A DNA stretch of 64,000 bases from JAEUIG01 sp046349775 (GCA_046349775.1 JAXMBS010000022.1:11797-75796), one strand, 5' to 3'; positions 43,791-53,492 are shown, numbered from the stretch's first letter. Notes: a model not told the origin generated them from the sequence alone. Numbers and translations: made by a program.

Positions 43791-44930
43791 ATGTCTACAC
43801 TCTCGACCGCCTTGGAACAGCGACCCGCAGCCATGTCCGTCCGCTCCCAGACGCTCCGCGCGGGGATGCTGGCCGTGTTGGCGCTGGCCGCCGGCACAGT
43901 GACGGCGCTCCTGCTGGCGGGCCGTGAGCCGGCCCGCTTTTCAGCCCGGATCGAAGCCCAGACCGCGTTCGTCAACGCGGCGCATGCGGGGATCGTCGCT
44001 GAACTGCTCGTGAAGGAAGGGGACCACGTCAGCCTCGAACATCCGCTGGCGACGCTGACCGATCCTGAGCTGGATGCGCGGATCGCCGAAACCAAAGCGC
44101 AGGTGTCAGTGCACGAGAAAGAACTCGCTCAGGCCGAAGCATGCGCCGCAGTCGAACTGGCCTGGCGTCTGAAGGAGATCGACAACGAAATCGTCGCTAC
44201 CGAGTTGCAATCCGCCGACTACCTCAAGGAAAAGTTCGATTGGGAACTGGAACGGAGCATGTGGGCCGACCTGTTGTCGACCAATGAGACGGCGATGTTC
44301 GACAACGGCACGCCGGCGTTCCAGTCGATTCTTCTGAAGTCGCGCGTGCCCGGCGAACAGCACATGAACGCAGTGCTCAAGCACGAGACCGCCGACAACG
44401 CCGTCGCGGTGTCCGGCGTGCAGGTGGAAATCTGCCAGGAATCGCTGAGCCGGCTGCAGCGGACGAAAGAGGAGTTGCCGGCGCGGATCCGCCAGAAGTC
44501 GGGGGTCGAAGTGGCGGAGCAGCGGCTGGCGCAGTCGCTGGGAACACTCGCACGACTGGAAGCGCAGCGCAACGAGCTCGTTGTGAAATCGACGGCCATC
44601 GGCGCGGTCGGCTTGTTCCGCGCCCGGCCCGGCGATCATCTGCAACCGGGCCAGACGATCGTCGAAATCCTGGACGACGCCCGCCGCTGGGTCGTGGCTT
44701 CAGTTCCATCTTCCTGCGTGCCGGAATTCGAGCCACAGCGACAGGTCAAGCTCACGTTCCCCGGCGGCCAGGTCCGCACCGGAACGGTGGTTTCGATCCC
44801 GCCGCAGGCCGATCGTGCGGCCGGGCCTGACGATGTCGATCCGCGGGTCGCTGTCCGGATCGAGCAGTCCGGCGCCGCCTGGCCGAATGTTCCGCTCGGC
44901 TCGCGCGTGGATGTGCAGCTGGCCGAGTGA
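43791..44930 (+). CDS. HlyD/RND-type membrane-fusion adaptor protein
   Basis: 379 residues. A single N-terminal membrane helix (AGMLAVLALAAGTVTALLLA) precedes a split lipoyl domain (AAHAGIVAELLVKEGDHVSL ... SLEHPLATLTDPELDARIAE). A long coiled coil follows at about residues 95-265, then the second lipoyl half (AVGLFRARPGDHLQPGQTIV) and a beta-barrel (RQVKLTFPGGQVRTGTVVSI). It should bridge an inner-membrane transporter and an outer-membrane channel, but no pump gene is adjacent. The coiled coil has an acidic insert around ETAMFDNGTP. ATG 43791; a second ATG at 43833 is possible. Confidence 0.83.
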   Translation: MSTLSTALEQRPAAMSVRSQTLRAGMLAVLALAAGTVTALLLAGREPARFSARIEAQTAFVNAAHAGIVAELLVKEGDHVSLEHPLATLTDPELDARIAETKAQVSVHEKELAQAEACAAVELAWRLKEIDNEIVATELQSADYLKEKFDWELERSMWADLLSTNETAMFDNGTPAFQSILLKSRVPGEQHMNAVLKHETADNAVAVSGVQVEICQESLSRLQRTKEELPARIRQKSGVEVAEQRLAQSLGTLARLEAQRNELVVKSTAIGAVGLFRARPGDHLQPGQTIVEILDDARRWVVASVPSSCVPEFEPQRQVKLTFPGGQVRTGTVVSIPPQADRAAGPDDVDPRVAVRIEQSGAAWPNVPLGSRVDVQLAE

Positions 44931-45006
44931 CAATCGGCGGCTCAATCTGTTAGATAGGCTCACCGACGCGCGGATGAGACGTCGGCGGGACCTCTGATTG
45001 AGCCTT

Positions 45007-46461
45007 ATGTCCGATCGGCCGCTCCTGACGCTGCTGTTCACGGGCCTGTTCTACGCAGTCCACCTCGCGGTCGCGGTCCGCGCCGTTTTGCGGCCGCATC
45101 GCGAGCCGGCGTCGCGAATTGCGTGGGTCGTGATGATCATGGTGCTGCCGCTCGTCGGCATCATTGGTTACATCCTGCTGGGGGAGACGAACATCGGCCG
45201 GCGCCGCGTAGCGCGGCTCCGGGAAGTCGAGTCGCGGCTGCCCCATCCGCGTCAGGCTCCGGAAGCGGCCGCAGCGGGCCGGATTGCACAGGTGCCGGAG
45301 TGCTATGCGCCGCTGTTCCGAGTGGGCGCATCCGTGAACGGGTTTGCGCCGCTGGGAGGGAACCGTGCCAGGCTGCTGGCGGATTCCAACGCGATGATCG
45401 ACTCGCTGGTGGCCGACATCGACGCCGCCCGAGAGCACGTACATCTGCTGTTCTACATCTGGCTGCCGGACAACAACGGCGGCAAGGTGGTTGCGGCTCT
45501 CCAGCGCGCTGCCGCGCGGGGTGTTGCGTGCCGAGTGATGGTCGATGCGATCGGCTCGCGACTGTTGATCGCCTCGCCACACTGGCAGGCGCTATGGGAG
45601 GCCGGTGTGAGGACGGCCACCGCACTGCCGGTCGGCAATCCGCTGTTGCGACCATTGCGCGGCCGGATCGATCTCCGGAATCATCGGAAGATCGTCGTGA
45701 TCGACAACGCGATCACGTATTGCGGCAGTCAGAACTGCGCTGATCCCGAGTTTCGCATCAAAGCGAAATATGCGCCCTGGGTCGACGCCGTCGTGCGCAT
45801 CGCAGGACCGATCGCCCGGCAGAACCAGCACCTGTTCATCGGCGACTGGATGGCCCAGGTGGATGAAGACCTGGTCGGCCTGCTCGAGGAGCCGCTGCAG
45901 AAACTCGATCCAGGCATCACGGCGCTCGTCGTGGGGACCGGACCGACGGTCCGCAATTCGGCAATGCCGGAGGTCTTCGAGACGCTGATGTACACGGCGC
46001 GGCATGAACTCACCATCACGACGCCGTACTACGTGCCGGACGAGTCCATGCAGTCGGCGCTGTGCAACTGCGCCCGCCGCGGCATCAATACGACGGTCAT
46101 CTTTCCTGCCCGGAACGATTCGCGGTTCGTGGGGGCGGCCAGCCGCAGCTACTACGCAGAATTGCTCAACGCTGGCGTCAATATTTTCGAGTACGAAGGC
46201 GGGCTGCTCCATAGCAAGACGCTCACGCTCGACGGCGAAATCACGCTGATCGGTTCAGCCAACATGGATCGCCGCAGCTTCGAACTCAACTACGAAAACA
46301 ACACGCTGGTGTACGATCCGGTGCTGACGTCGGAAATCCGTCGCCGCCAGGACGATTACCTCGCGCGTTCCCGGCCGGTGCTGGCGGCCGAAGTTTCCGA
46401 CTGGACGCTACCGCGCCAGTTCTGGATCAATTTCGCCGCGATGTTGGGACCGGTCCTGTGA
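45007..46461 (+). CDS. cls: Cardiolipin synthase
   Basis: 484 residues. Two N-terminal helices (LLTLLFTGLFYAVHLAVAVR and WVVMIMVLPLVGIIGYILLG) anchor the enzyme in the inner membrane. The two phospholipase-D HKD motifs are intact: DLRNHRKIVVIDNAITYCGS near residue 226 and GGLLHSKTLTLDGEITLIGS near 402, followed by SANMDRRSFELNYENN. It condenses two phosphatidylglycerols into cardiolipin. The ATG at 45007 is chosen; a TTG three codons earlier also has an open frame. The HlyD-type adaptor gene lies 76 bases upstream on the same strand. Confidence 0.92.
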   Translation: MSDRPLLTLLFTGLFYAVHLAVAVRAVLRPHREPASRIAWVVMIMVLPLVGIIGYILLGETNIGRRRVARLREVESRLPHPRQAPEAAAAGRIAQVPECYAPLFRVGASVNGFAPLGGNRARLLADSNAMIDSLVADIDAAREHVHLLFYIWLPDNNGGKVVAALQRAAARGVACRVMVDAIGSRLLIASPHWQALWEAGVRTATALPVGNPLLRPLRGRIDLRNHRKIVVIDNAITYCGSQNCADPEFRIKAKYAPWVDAVVRIAGPIARQNQHLFIGDWMAQVDEDLVGLLEEPLQKLDPGITALVVGTGPTVRNSAMPEVFETLMYTARHELTITTPYYVPDESMQSALCNCARRGINTTVIFPARNDSRFVGAASRSYYAELLNAGVNIFEYEGGLLHSKTLTLDGEITLIGSANMDRRSFELNYENNTLVYDPVLTSEIRRRQDDYLARSRPVLAAEVSDWTLPRQFWINFAAMLGPVL

Positions 46462-46858
46462 CCGGACGACAAGACGTTCGCGCTCCGCGACCCGTGTGTT
46501 TCACAGGTCCCGCTGACTCAAATTGAAGTCGCGGTTGGCACGGCATTCGCTCGAAATCGTCGTCGTAGAACGCTGCTGCGAGTCGATTGAAAACATGCAC
46601 CGGGCCAGTGACCGAGATGGTTCACAGTCCCCGGCGCGGCGAATTATTCGTCCCGCTGGCGAATCTGTCGCCAGCGGAAGACCGCGTGCCGATTTGATCT
46701 GGCGTTCTCACGGTCAATCACGTTTTAATAAGGCCACTGTGAACTGACTGATTGCACTTTTCTCAACAGACAGGATTGATTTGCGGATAGTCCGTGACGG
46801 GGCCCCAACCGGCAAATGTTCGCCCACCCGCGCGGTTCGAGTTTTTGGAGGGGCCGCT
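46462..46858. other. Intergenic region with a perfect hairpin
   Basis: No gene seen. CCGCTGGCGA-ATCTG-TCGCCAGCGG (46653-46677) is a perfect 10-bp stem, possibly a terminator for cls, though it lies about 190 bases from its stop and has no T run, or a dispersed hairpin. The 150 bases upstream of hemP are AT-richer (CACGTTTTAATAAGGCCACT) and should hold its promoter; I could not find a convincing Fur-type box there. Confidence 0.5.
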
Positions 46859-47044
46859 GTGGGAGAGAATTGGTCACCGGGCAACGAAGCCGCAGGTCAG
46901 GCATCGACCAGCGGCAGTCAGCCCCCGCGGAAGATTTCGTCCGCCGACATTCTGCAAGGGGACCGTGAGGTCCTGATTCAGCACGGAACGGAGACGTACC
47001 GGCTGCGCGTCACGAAGGCGAATAAGCTGATTCTCAATAAGTGA
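46859..47044 (+). CDS. hemP: Hemin uptake protein HemP family
   Basis: 61 residues. The C-terminal half carries the HemP signature ADILQGDREVLIQHGTETYR followed by LRVTKANKLILNK. HemP proteins are tiny regulators or accessory factors encoded with haem-uptake loci and usually iron-controlled. The start is a GTG at 46859 with GGAGG seven bases upstream, which I prefer over a longer TTG-started frame from 46781. The next plus-strand gene is an ExbB/TolQ-like channel, consistent with a TonB-type uptake context, although no receptor or TonB is visible. Confidence 0.82.
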   Translation: MGENWSPGNEAAGQASTSGSQPPRKISSADILQGDREVLIQHGTETYRLRVTKANKLILNK

Positions 47045-47057
47045 CGCTGGCGCGCGT

Positions 47058-47318
47058 TTACCTGGCTTTGAGCGTGACGGTCGTCGTCTGACCGCTGCGC
47101 AGTTGTATGGTTGCGCGCTCGGTCTCCTTGTCCTTTGGACCGGGGTCCCGCCGGCGGCGAGTAATTGACTCGTCGCGAAGCCAGCGTCGACCTCGCCACT
47201 CGACCTCTATTCCCGGCTCGTGGGGGAATTTGCGGACGCGCGATCTCTGCCGAAACGCCTGTTCGGCTGGCGGCCGGGCGGGGAGCCAACTTGCGGCTTT
47301 TGGCCGGTTTGGGTACAT
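47058..47318 (-). CDS. Possible TIGR03000-type protein fragment
   Basis: A minus-strand frame convergent with hemP. Its last 55 residues look like real protein: FPHEPGIEVEWRGRRWLRDE, then ETERATIQLRSGQTTTVTLK, resembling the C-terminal part of the planctomycete TIGR03000 domain (PPLEPG ... V.VRAGQ.T.VDF). The N-terminal 40 residues are basic and shadow-like, and the start cannot be fixed. It may be a frameshifted gene whose 5' part overlaps the ExbB-like start, or chance. Confidence 0.35.
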   Translation of the reverse strand: MYPNRPKAASWLPARPPAEQAFRQRSRVRKFPHEPGIEVEWRGRRWLRDESITRRRRDPGPKDKETERATIQLRSGQTTTVTLKAR

Positions 47319-47350
47319 CCCCCCGCCACACCTCAAATCAGGGTGCGTCC

Positions 47351-48617
47351 ATGTCCGCCAGCGGCGCTGCACGTCCGTCGAAATTCGCCGATCCGTCGCT
47401 GTTTCTCGGTGCGGCGAGCACGGTGGCGTTCTACGCCGTCATGCTGCAGCCGTCCATGCGCGGGACGGTGCTGTATCACTACACGACGGAGCACGCGGTC
47501 GAGTACGTCGTCGTGGGCCTGTTCTTCTGGGGACTTTGGGGACGTCCTGCTGAAATTTCTGTCGCTCGCCAATTGGCCGCATTGCTGACAGGAATGGCTG
47601 CCATCCCGCACTGCACGCGAGCCGGTCGAGAACGCGGCCGCTCTGCTGAAATCGGTGAGGGAACGGCCGCGCTGGCTCCAGAACTCGCGCGTCGGCCGGC
47701 GGCTCGACCTGGCGCTGTCCTATCTCGTCGAACGCGGTTCGGCCGACGATTATCGGGACTATCTGCAATACCTCGCCGACCAGGACGAGCATCTCACCGA
47801 TGCGCATTACACCGTGCTGCGGTTCACCGTCGGGACTACGCCGATCCTCGGACTGGTAGGGACCGTGGTGCACTTCGGCACGGCCCTCAGTGGCGTGTCT
47901 TTTGAGCAGATGGCCGAACAGTTGCCGATGATCGTCGGCGAGATGGGTACGGCGTTCAACACGACGACGATCGCCCTCGCCACGTCGATTTCGATGATGT
48001 TCTCGATGTTCCTCTGCGAGCGGATCGAGCGCGGTGTCGTCGGATCGGTCAACCGGCTGGTCGATGCGGAGCTTCTGCACCGCTTCGAGATGAAGGACGC
48101 CAACGTCACGCCGTTTCTGGCGGCGATGCAGACCGCCAACGCCGATTCACTGCAGATGCTGACCGGCACCCTGCAGCAGTTGATTGGCGTCTGGACGCAG
48201 ACGCTGGAGACTGTGTTCCAGAAGTTGGATCAGCGCCAGCAACAGGAAGGCCAGGCCTGGCAGCAGGCGCTACAAACGCTCAATGGCCAGCATCGGACTC
48301 TCGATCGGGAGCGGGCCGAGCAGTTCACGCAATTGCTTGCCGCGTTGACGAATCGACAGGACGGCCAGCTCGATCAGATCAACGCGATGCTGAGCCGGTT
48401 CGATTCGATCCGGGACGACTGCCGCGGCTTCGTCGGCGTTCTGCAGCAGATCGCGCAGGGAGAAGGCAAGCTGGCCGACCTGCAGGAGACACTGAACGCG
48501 AACCTGCAGGGGATCCAGCAGACGCAGAAGCTGGAAGAGGCCTTCCACGTGCTGACGGCCGCCGTGCACCTGGTGGCGTCGCGGAATCGGGCACTGGGAG
48601 GCCGCGAAGCGGCGTAA
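47351..48617 (+). CDS. MotA/TolQ/ExbB proton-channel family protein, frameshifted near 5' end
   Basis: From ATG 47351: KFADPSLFLGAASTVAFYAV (first helix) and TEHAVEYVVVGLFFWGLW; the frame slips near 47543 (next frame DVLLKFLSLANWP) and again near 47640 before an intact run from 47655 to 48617. The run contains TVGTTPILGLVGTVVHFGTA and GEMGTAFNTTTIALATSISM, the two pore helices of the ExbB/TolQ family, then a long C-terminal coiled coil rich in Gln (LDQRQQQEGQAWQQALQTLN). The long coiled tail is unlike standard ExbB and suggests a MotA/TolQ variant that grips a partner. It follows hemP. Confidence 0.82.
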
Positions 48618-48866
48618 GCGCTCTCGCACGCGGAGGTTGGGTCCACCAAAACTCCAGCCCTGATCCGTGAACCTATCGTTCTCGGGTCCTGTCTCACTCC
48701 AACGCGCTACTGTTGGACCGGCGTACGCGTAAAGCCGTGCGGGGGCGGTTTCTGCGGCGATCCGCCGCTGTGGGTTGCAGATTCCTCCCTATATTTCCCG
48801 CTCTCATACGATTTACAACGTATTGACCGGGCCGGAGGAGGATGACCACGACACTAAAGGAGTACG

Positions 48867-49685
48867 ATGTCCGAGCGCTGGCACTTTCAGATCGACGGGA
48901 AGCGGTACGGGCCGGTCCCGACAACCGACCTGGAGCGATTTCTGGCCCCGCCGCGGCTGTGCCGGTTCATGGAAGTCCTCAAGGAAGGGAGCGACGAGTG
49001 GGTCGCAATCGGCCCGCACGACGATCTGTCGACGGCCCTGAAACGTCTGGGGGTGGTCCTGCCGCCACGCCCCGCTACGAGCACGCAGGCTGAGTCGACT
49101 GCACCCAGGATCGCGCCGATCGGGTTGAAAACCGCAACGGCTGCTGTAGCGCCGGCCGCTGCCGGGGCGGCAGCGACGAGGCCGTGGCGTCCCGGACTCT
49201 TGGCTCGTCTGCGGTATGCACTGGGCGACGCCATCGACGCAGTGGCCGAATTCATCGCCCGGTTCTGGGTTCCGTTCGCGCTCGTGGCCGTGCTGGGGGC
49301 AATCAACCTGGGGATCTACCTCGCCCGCCAATTCGATTATCCGGCCGACCGTGAAATCCGCACGACCTACGTCGAAATCTGGAACGAGTACTTGAAGCTT
49401 CAAGAAGCCAAAACCACCAAGGAGCAGTGGCAGGCGTTCAGCAAGTCGTCCGAGTCGCGGCTGACTCCGCTGATCGAGGGACTGGCGACGCGCACCGATG
49501 CCGAGACGCCGCTGCGGCGGCATCTGCTATGGGCGGGACGGGACTGTCTCGTGCCGCTGGTGTCGAGTGCGGGTGGGGAGCGGCAGCAACGGACCGAGAT
49601 CAATTTCCAGCAGCATCTGAATGCGATCGACCAGCTCTTGCGCAATGAGTCACCGCAGCCGATGCGCGGAGCGCCGCGGATGTAG
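48867..49685 (+). CDS. GYF-like (DUF4339) membrane-anchored protein
   Basis: 272 residues. The N-terminal 65 residues (RWHFQIDGKRYGPVPTTDLE, then EGSDEWVAIGPHDDLSTAL) are a GYF_2/DUF4339-type domain that usually reads 'W.....G..YGP.....L'. An Ala/Pro linker and one membrane helix (FWVPFALVAVLGAINLGIYL) follow, then a soluble helical domain of about 120 residues with IEGLATRTDAETPLRRHLLW. It sits after the ExbB/TolQ-like gene on the same strand, so it may be a partner. ATG 48867 has GGAG seven bases upstream. Confidence 0.75.
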   Translation: MSERWHFQIDGKRYGPVPTTDLERFLAPPRLCRFMEVLKEGSDEWVAIGPHDDLSTALKRLGVVLPPRPATSTQAESTAPRIAPIGLKTATAAVAPAAAGAAATRPWRPGLLARLRYALGDAIDAVAEFIARFWVPFALVAVLGAINLGIYLARQFDYPADREIRTTYVEIWNEYLKLQEAKTTKEQWQAFSKSSESRLTPLIEGLATRTDAETPLRRHLLWAGRDCLVPLVSSAGGERQQRTEINFQQHLNAIDQLLRNESPQPMRGAPRM

Positions 49686-49728
49686 AGGTTGGAATGGCGA
49701 ATAGGGACCAGTGAGCAGGATCCGAATC

Positions 49729-50775
49729 ATGAATGATCAAGCGTGGGTTGGAGGGCGTCGGCAACAGCGTGGTGCGTGCCGGTCGGGGTTTACACTGATC
49801 GAACTGCTGGTCGTGATTGGGATCATCGGTCTATTGGTGGCACTGCTGCTGCCGGCCGTTCAGCAGTCGCGCGAGGCAGCGCGGCGGGCGCAATGCCTGA
49901 ACAACCTGCGGCAGTTCGGGATCGCATTCCAGAACTACCACGACGCGTTTCAGCAGTTCACACCGGTCTATACGGCGGTCCGCAATGGCGTGCTGCGGAT
50001 TCACATCGGAATTCCGGGGGATTACGACGACGCCAACGTCCACACCTACGCCGAGTTCCTGCTGCCGTACCTCGATCAGCAGCCGTTGTACAACAGGATC
50101 AACTTCCACGAGCCGTATTTCGCTCCGGCCGACATGACGTTCATGGGCTTGCCGAACTATACGGCCGACAATCAGTCGGTGATGGCGACGTCGCTGCCAG
50201 TGTTCCTGTGCCCGTCCGCACCGCGCAATCCCCCCATCCATTCCGACACCTGGCAGGACACGAATCCGCCGATCCCGTTCCGCACCGGCGGCAACGACTA
50301 CGGGCCGAGTTGCGGCATTGCCCGTGGTCCCGGCGGACTGCTGGCCTTTGCGCCGCCGCAGGCAATGTCGCTCCCGGACGGCATCCTGACCAACAACCAC
50401 ATCTCGCTCAGCTACAAAGACATCACCGACGGTGCGACGAATACCGCGATCATGTGGGAAATTGCCGCCCGGCCGCAGGTGTGGAAGCTGGGCAAGAAGG
50501 TTGACGGCGCCACGACAACCGGCGGCGGCTGGGCCGATATCGGCAACGCCGAGAACTGGTTTGCCGGTTCCTCGGTGGACGGGTCCGGAGCGTACGGCCC
50601 GTGTGCAGTCAACTGCACGAACGAAGGGGGCCACGGCGTCTACAGCTTCCATCCCGGTGGCGTGCACGTCCTGCTGTGCGACGGGTCAGTGCATTTCCTC
50701 AACCAGAACGCAGATATCGGCGTATTCGTGAACCTCGTCACGTATGCCGGCGGCGTCAATTCCCCGTCGCTCTGA
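49729..50775 (+). CDS. DUF1559 protein with type IV pilin-like N-terminus
   Basis: 348 residues. Prepilin-type N-terminus SGFTLIELLVVIGIIGLLVA followed by LLLPAVQQSREAARRAQCLN, the standard DUF1559 start. The body includes YLDQQPLYNRINFHEPY, FLCPSAPRNPP and DGATNTAIMWEIAA. The C-terminal YSFHPGGVHVLLCDGSVHFL fits H-x(9)-DG exactly. ATG 49729 is chosen; a GTG six codons upstream exists. It follows the GYF-like gene by 43 bases. The prepilin peptidase is not in this window. Confidence 0.92.
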   Translation: MNDQAWVGGRRQQRGACRSGFTLIELLVVIGIIGLLVALLLPAVQQSREAARRAQCLNNLRQFGIAFQNYHDAFQQFTPVYTAVRNGVLRIHIGIPGDYDDANVHTYAEFLLPYLDQQPLYNRINFHEPYFAPADMTFMGLPNYTADNQSVMATSLPVFLCPSAPRNPPIHSDTWQDTNPPIPFRTGGNDYGPSCGIARGPGGLLAFAPPQAMSLPDGILTNNHISLSYKDITDGATNTAIMWEIAARPQVWKLGKKVDGATTTGGGWADIGNAENWFAGSSVDGSGAYGPCAVNCTNEGGHGVYSFHPGGVHVLLCDGSVHFLNQNADIGVFVNLVTYAGGVNSPSL

Positions 50776-50816
50776 AGCAGTGACGAATGCCGGCGCCGAT
50801 TTCGCCTGGGGTGAGG

Positions 50817-53093
50817 TTACTTCTCGCCAAACTTCCCTTTGAGGTACTCGCAGCTCACAATTTTCTCGGCCAGGTCCAGCGGCAGATAGAAGTAGTGATT
50901 CGCGGCCTCAAAACCGATGCGTGAGTCCTGCGTGGCGAGGTCGAACAGCCGCCGGGCAAGCGGGATCTCGTTGTCGAGGAGTTGCACGAGTTCAGCGCGA
51001 CGGGCCGGACTGTCGGCCTGTGCGAGGGCGTCGCGGGCCGTGATGAATCGCACCTGGTTGGCGATGCTGGCCCAGTAGGTCTGTGCTGCGCTCGCGATGA
51101 GCAGGTCTTCATCAGCCACAGAACGTTTGTCGGGGGTCGCCAGCGCGGCGGCCTGTTCCATGTCGGCGAGGCCTGCGCTCCAGCCGACGGCGATCTTCTC
51201 GAACTGTCCGGCCAGCACGTCGGCCGGGTACATGCCGCGCCAGCTGCCGAGGTCGTCATACGGATAACACGTCATCGTCGCCCGGTAGCCGGTGGGCGTG
51301 CCATAAAGCAGGTTCGCCGGCCCGAACTGTTGCGGTGCGGTGTACAGCCCGAGCCCGTAGGGAAACTCCCGGAACGCATTGCTGAACGCCGTCCAGGCTT
51401 GGCGCGCGTGGGGAGCGGCCGCGGTGCCGTAGCGGTCGGCGGCGATTTCGTCGAGCACGGCGTGCCTGTCAACTCCCTCGCGACCGATGATCCGCTCGGC
51501 GACCTTCAGGTTTGGCGACGGGTAGCCCCCCAGCGACCAGCTCAGCATCAGGCCGTCGACGTGCGCTGCGGTCAGGTTCGCGCAGTGCTCGGCGACGAGG
51601 TCCATCACCGGCAAGTACGGCACCGTGGAGAGTTCCCACGTGCTGTTGAACGACACGCGGGCCGCGGTCTTCAGGCCGCGCGCTTTCGCAAGTTGCCAGT
51701 GCCGCGCTGCGCGCGGGCCGGGACCGACGACCGAAATCGAATACTCGCCGACCTTTCCCGGCAGCCCGCCACGCTCGAACGGCTGCGCCCATTCGCTGAC
51801 CGACAGCAGCCAGACATTCGCCGGCAGTTTTGCGATGTGGTCCGGCGCGTCGCCGTGGCCCGCCCAGCCCCAGTCCCAGCACAGCACCTGCGCCTGAGGA
51901 CTGCTGCGGTGCACGCCTTCTTCAATCGACGCGTTCACCTCGCCGATGATTTCCGCATCGCTCCGCTGCGCGCACCGCGGGCACTCGGTCCGCCGGCCGT
52001 GAGACGCACAACTCGTCAGGTTCTCTGACGCCGTGATCGTGAACACGCCTCCCAAGCCCGGAACTTCCTGGAACACGTGCGCCAGGGCATCGCTCATCCA
52101 CCGGCGGACGCGGGCATCGGACGTGCACATCGCGAGGTGGTCCCCCTCGCGCACGCCCGCCAATTCTGGCCGGTTCGCGAAGAACGCTTCCGGCTGAGCG
52201 CGCGGCTCGTTGATATAGAGGTAGATGCGAATTCCATAGCGGGCCGCCGCTTCGACAAGCTTCCGAAGATTCGCCAGCCGTTGCTCGTGTCCCTCGCCGA
52301 ATTCCGGAAAGTCCGGCCCACCCGGCGCCAGCTGCCGCAGGACCACGTGCATCCAGACACCGTTGACGCCGACTTCTGACAGGCGCTCCAGCAGGCCGTC
52401 CGGATAGGGATTGATGTGCGTGTCGAGCAGCGGATCGCCGAAAACACCGAAGTACGAGTAGATGTACCGCAGTCCTTCGGTTTGGGGCGGTGTCGCGGGC
52501 GGAGGATTGCGCGTCGCGCTCAGCCGCTCGACGAATGCGAAACGCTCGTCGCCTGGGGCGGCCAATGCGTCGCCGAAGTGCTGCGCCACCACCGCCTTGA
52601 TTTCCCCCGCACGTTTCGCAGCCGCTTCGTCGGGCGGCGCGTACTGCAGGGGATCGCATTTCGGTTTGATGCCGCCGAGCTTGATCAGCACGACGTCGTC
52701 CTCGCGCAGGTGGAACGCAAACTCCTCTGCTGTCATGTCGATCAGTTGCAGCAATTGTTCCACCGGCAACAGATGCCAGTTGCGACGGACGACGGTGATA
52801 TAGACCTGCCGCTGAAACCGCTCGGCGACCGGACGGTTCGGCGGGAGCCCCATCGACGCGGCGATCTCGCTCAACTGTTCCTCAGTGGCGCCGACGACTG
52901 CCGCCAGCTTCGCTGTCGGAACGAGATTCCAGTTCCGCCAGACGTACGCATGTAACCTCGTCGGGAAGTGCTCAAGCATCACCGCCGGAGGGGGCGGGCC
53001 TTCAGGAATCGCGGTCTCGGCGGCGCCGGCGGCCGTGCCGACTGCCACGATCAGCGCCAGCCAGAGAATGCCAGACCGAGCGGACGTGTTCAT
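50817..53093 (-). CDS. Large secreted protein, TIM-barrel glycosidase-like
   Basis: 758 residues. Signal peptide ILWLALIVAVGTAAGAAET. An N-terminal helical region contains two similar units (HAYVWRNWNLVPTAKLAAVV and TVVRRNWHLLPVEQLLQLID), an internal repeat. The central part reads like a (beta/alpha)8 barrel: DTHINPYPDGLLERLSEVGV, GVWMHVVLRQLAPGG, IRIYLYINEPRAQ and VFTITASENLTSCASHGRRT, with CPRCAQRSD resembling a zinc pair. A WxWGWAGHG segment and acidic barrel-end residues suggest a glycoside hydrolase, but I cannot place it in a known family. ATG 53093. Confidence 0.72.
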   Translation of the reverse strand: MNTSARSGILWLALIVAVGTAAGAAETAIPEGPPPPAVMLEHFPTRLHAYVWRNWNLVPTAKLAAVVGATEEQLSEIAASMGLPPNRPVAERFQRQVYITVVRRNWHLLPVEQLLQLIDMTAEEFAFHLREDDVVLIKLGGIKPKCDPLQYAPPDEAAAKRAGEIKAVVAQHFGDALAAPGDERFAFVERLSATRNPPPATPPQTEGLRYIYSYFGVFGDPLLDTHINPYPDGLLERLSEVGVNGVWMHVVLRQLAPGGPDFPEFGEGHEQRLANLRKLVEAAARYGIRIYLYINEPRAQPEAFFANRPELAGVREGDHLAMCTSDARVRRWMSDALAHVFQEVPGLGGVFTITASENLTSCASHGRRTECPRCAQRSDAEIIGEVNASIEEGVHRSSPQAQVLCWDWGWAGHGDAPDHIAKLPANVWLLSVSEWAQPFERGGLPGKVGEYSISVVGPGPRAARHWQLAKARGLKTAARVSFNSTWELSTVPYLPVMDLVAEHCANLTAAHVDGLMLSWSLGGYPSPNLKVAERIIGREGVDRHAVLDEIAADRYGTAAAPHARQAWTAFSNAFREFPYGLGLYTAPQQFGPANLLYGTPTGYRATMTCYPYDDLGSWRGMYPADVLAGQFEKIAVGWSAGLADMEQAAALATPDKRSVADEDLLIASAAQTYWASIANQVRFITARDALAQADSPARRAELVQLLDNEIPLARRLFDLATQDSRIGFEAANHYFYLPLDLAEKIVSCEYLKGKFGEK

Positions 53094-53162
53094 GCCCTCC
53101 ATCATTGCGAGATCTCATTGCGTTGGACAAGCAGCCCGGCTGCTCCGCTGCCGCCGAACTGC

Positions 53163-53474
53163 TTAGCGCTGGCTTCGCGCCAGTTCCTCGAGTCGGTTGC
53201 ACAGCCAGTCGATCGAACCGCGGCGCTCCAGGAACGCCGCCATCCGCCGGCACTGCTCCGGCGTAAAGACGGCGGAAAGGACCGGCGTGAAGAAGTGCAG
53301 CGCCTGCGCGCCGAGAGAGTTCAACGGCCGCGACATCTCCAGGAACATCAGCGCCGGCACGACCAGCTCGCGCCTGAGAATCTCGCGGCACAGCCGCTCA
53401 GCGAGTTGCAGTTCTTCGTCGGTCGGCGCGAAACCACGCTCGATCGCGAAGGCGTGCCGTATCCACTCGAACAC
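53163..53474 (-). CDS. Conserved hypothetical protein
   Basis: 103 residues from a GTG at 53474: FEWIRHAFAIERGFAPTDEE, LQLAERLCREILRRELVVPA, LMFLEMSRPLNSLGAQALHF, FTPVLSAVFTPEQCRRMAAF and LERRGSIDWLCNRLEEL. I know close relatives only as planctomycete hypotheticals; the amphipathic helices suggest a membrane-associated or multi-subunit protein. A longer frame to 53552 would translate the 9-bp repeat and is rejected. Downstream, 69 bases away on the same strand, lies the large secreted barrel protein. Confidence 0.7.
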   Translation of the reverse strand: MFEWIRHAFAIERGFAPTDEELQLAERLCREILRRELVVPALMFLEMSRPLNSLGAQALHFFTPVLSAVFTPEQCRRMAAFLERRGSIDWLCNRLEELARSQR

Positions 53475-53492
53475 AACGCCGCTCCGGGCAAA

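Noticed and set aside
46462..46858. Fur box before hemP
   Set aside because: The region is AT-richer, but no GATAATGAT-like array is present; iron control is plausible from the family only.
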